A DNA stretch of 64,000 bases from Chrysomallon squamiferum (taxonomy: Eukaryota; Mollusca; Gastropoda; Neomphalida; Peltospiridae): the NCBI GenBank assembly GCA_012295275.1, contig CM022670.1:41093974-41157973 (forward strand), read 5' to 3'. Below are positions 63,555 to 64,000 of the stretch, in pieces (the first letter of the stretch is position 1; every line of letters starts with the position of its first letter). Both the position numbers and the translations under genes were made by a program. Below the pieces are notes generated by a model, which was not told where the DNA came from, did not search any database, and saw only the letters and a list, made by a program, of their open reading frames with translations.

Positions 63555-63913
63555 CAATACATTTTTTTTCAGATCGCAGTGAGACAGCCAGGTTACTCCT
63601 AAAGGAACAGGCTCCTGTAGATGTCAGTGACAAATCTGGTGTAAAAGCCATCACCTGGATGATCAAAAAAATGCCACCTGTGGTATGTACTGTTAAACCT
63701 TCACAAAACTAAAAGATTTCCCTCTCAATGGAAAATAATAATATGACATAATTATGTATTGACATAGTTAAGAGTTGATGTAGATACTGTTTTACATGCA
63801 AAATTTTGTGTATGCTGTTTTTCAGGCCAATGAAGCTCTCAATCAGTTCCGAACAACGAATCGGCCAAACAGAGAACAGTGTTTTTATCTCAATCTTCTA
63901 GTTCAAGATATAG
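59061..63913 (+). CDS. Channel unit D: TRP-like channel, 5' part (exons 1-7), continues past the window
   Basis: Exons 59061-59185, 59650-59723, 61948-62225, 62472-62622, 62972-63139, 63573-63682 and 63826-63913 are all in frame with GT-AG borders. They encode the N-terminus and the ankyrin domain (HGQTILHD, YGRTPLHVAA, GRTPIHAAA). An in-frame ATG at 59055 would add two residues; I chose 59061 because it matches A and B. Exon 2 is 54 bases (18 codons) shorter than in A, without frameshift. The long intron 2 (59724-61947) and the other introns hold only AT-rich DNA and microsatellites. The channel core lies beyond 64000. It appears intact so far and is the best candidate besides A for a working gene. 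Confidence 0.8.
61078..61130. repeat. (ATA)n-(AGT)n microsatellite in unit D intron 2
   Basis: Shorter counterpart of the compound run at 43950-44046. Confidence 0.9.
63359..63455. repeat. (ATT)n microsatellite in unit D intron 5
   Basis: A nearly continuous ATT run with one GATTATAT interruption. The unit A equivalent at 15891-15911 is only about seven units long. Confidence 0.93.
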
Positions 63914-64000
63914 GTGAGATGTAATAACAAATTTCTCTCTTAAGATTTTGTAATATTTCAGTTGGTAATTATGTTTGACTGTTATTAAATACTATTTGTG

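Noticed and set aside
1-64000. CRISPR arrays, operons, prophage or integrated viral genes
   Set aside because: The DNA is clearly animal nuclear. Regular repeats are micro- and minisatellites, and no retroviral, viral replication or structural gene was seen.

Overview
This is animal nuclear DNA: AT-rich, dense in microsatellites, with GT-AG introns of about 0.1 to 2.4 kb, a tRNA gene, a divergent actin, a reeler-domain gene and a tandem family of ankyrin-repeat ion channels. An invertebrate, perhaps a mollusc, is my best guess, but that is weakly supported. All gene models below were spliced by eye, using conserved exon phase and comparison between the tandem copies.

Left part (1-10,860): a two-exon divergent actin (2082-3565, +), tRNA-Thr(AGT) (5130-5203, +), and a five-exon, 237-aa secreted reeler-domain protein with a GPI-type tail (8874 down to 5606, -). 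Intron 1 of the reeler gene carries a decayed Tigger-type DNA transposon.

Right part (10,860-64,000): a tandem array of four related TRP-like channel loci. Unit A (11361-27450) is complete: 22 coding exons with unbroken phase and 921 aa, comprising an N-terminal region, about five ankyrin repeats, a six-helix channel core, a poly-Gly linker, a coiled coil and a basic tail. Unit B (33179-38594) has exons 1-2 and 13 to the end, interrupted by a 200-N gap. Unit C (44653-53631) is a decayed copy without promoter, exons 1-2 or exons 5-9, and with frameshifts. Unit D (59061-63913) has exons 1-7 and runs off the window. Units A, B and D share a promoter and a 5' UTR exon containing a 12-codon upstream ORF. 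The 3' flanks of units A, B and C share one foldback element and one Tigger insertion at matching positions, so both insertions predate the duplications.

Most notable: the actin has Gln137-to-Glu and Asp154-to-Asn at the ATPase site and lacks both D-loop methionines. Channel A ends at an in-frame TAG, creating an S-T-V C-terminus, while the ancestral tail stays open behind it. Unit B lost the poly-Gly linker by a clean exon fusion and appears to use a splice acceptor at the edge of an intronic minisatellite.
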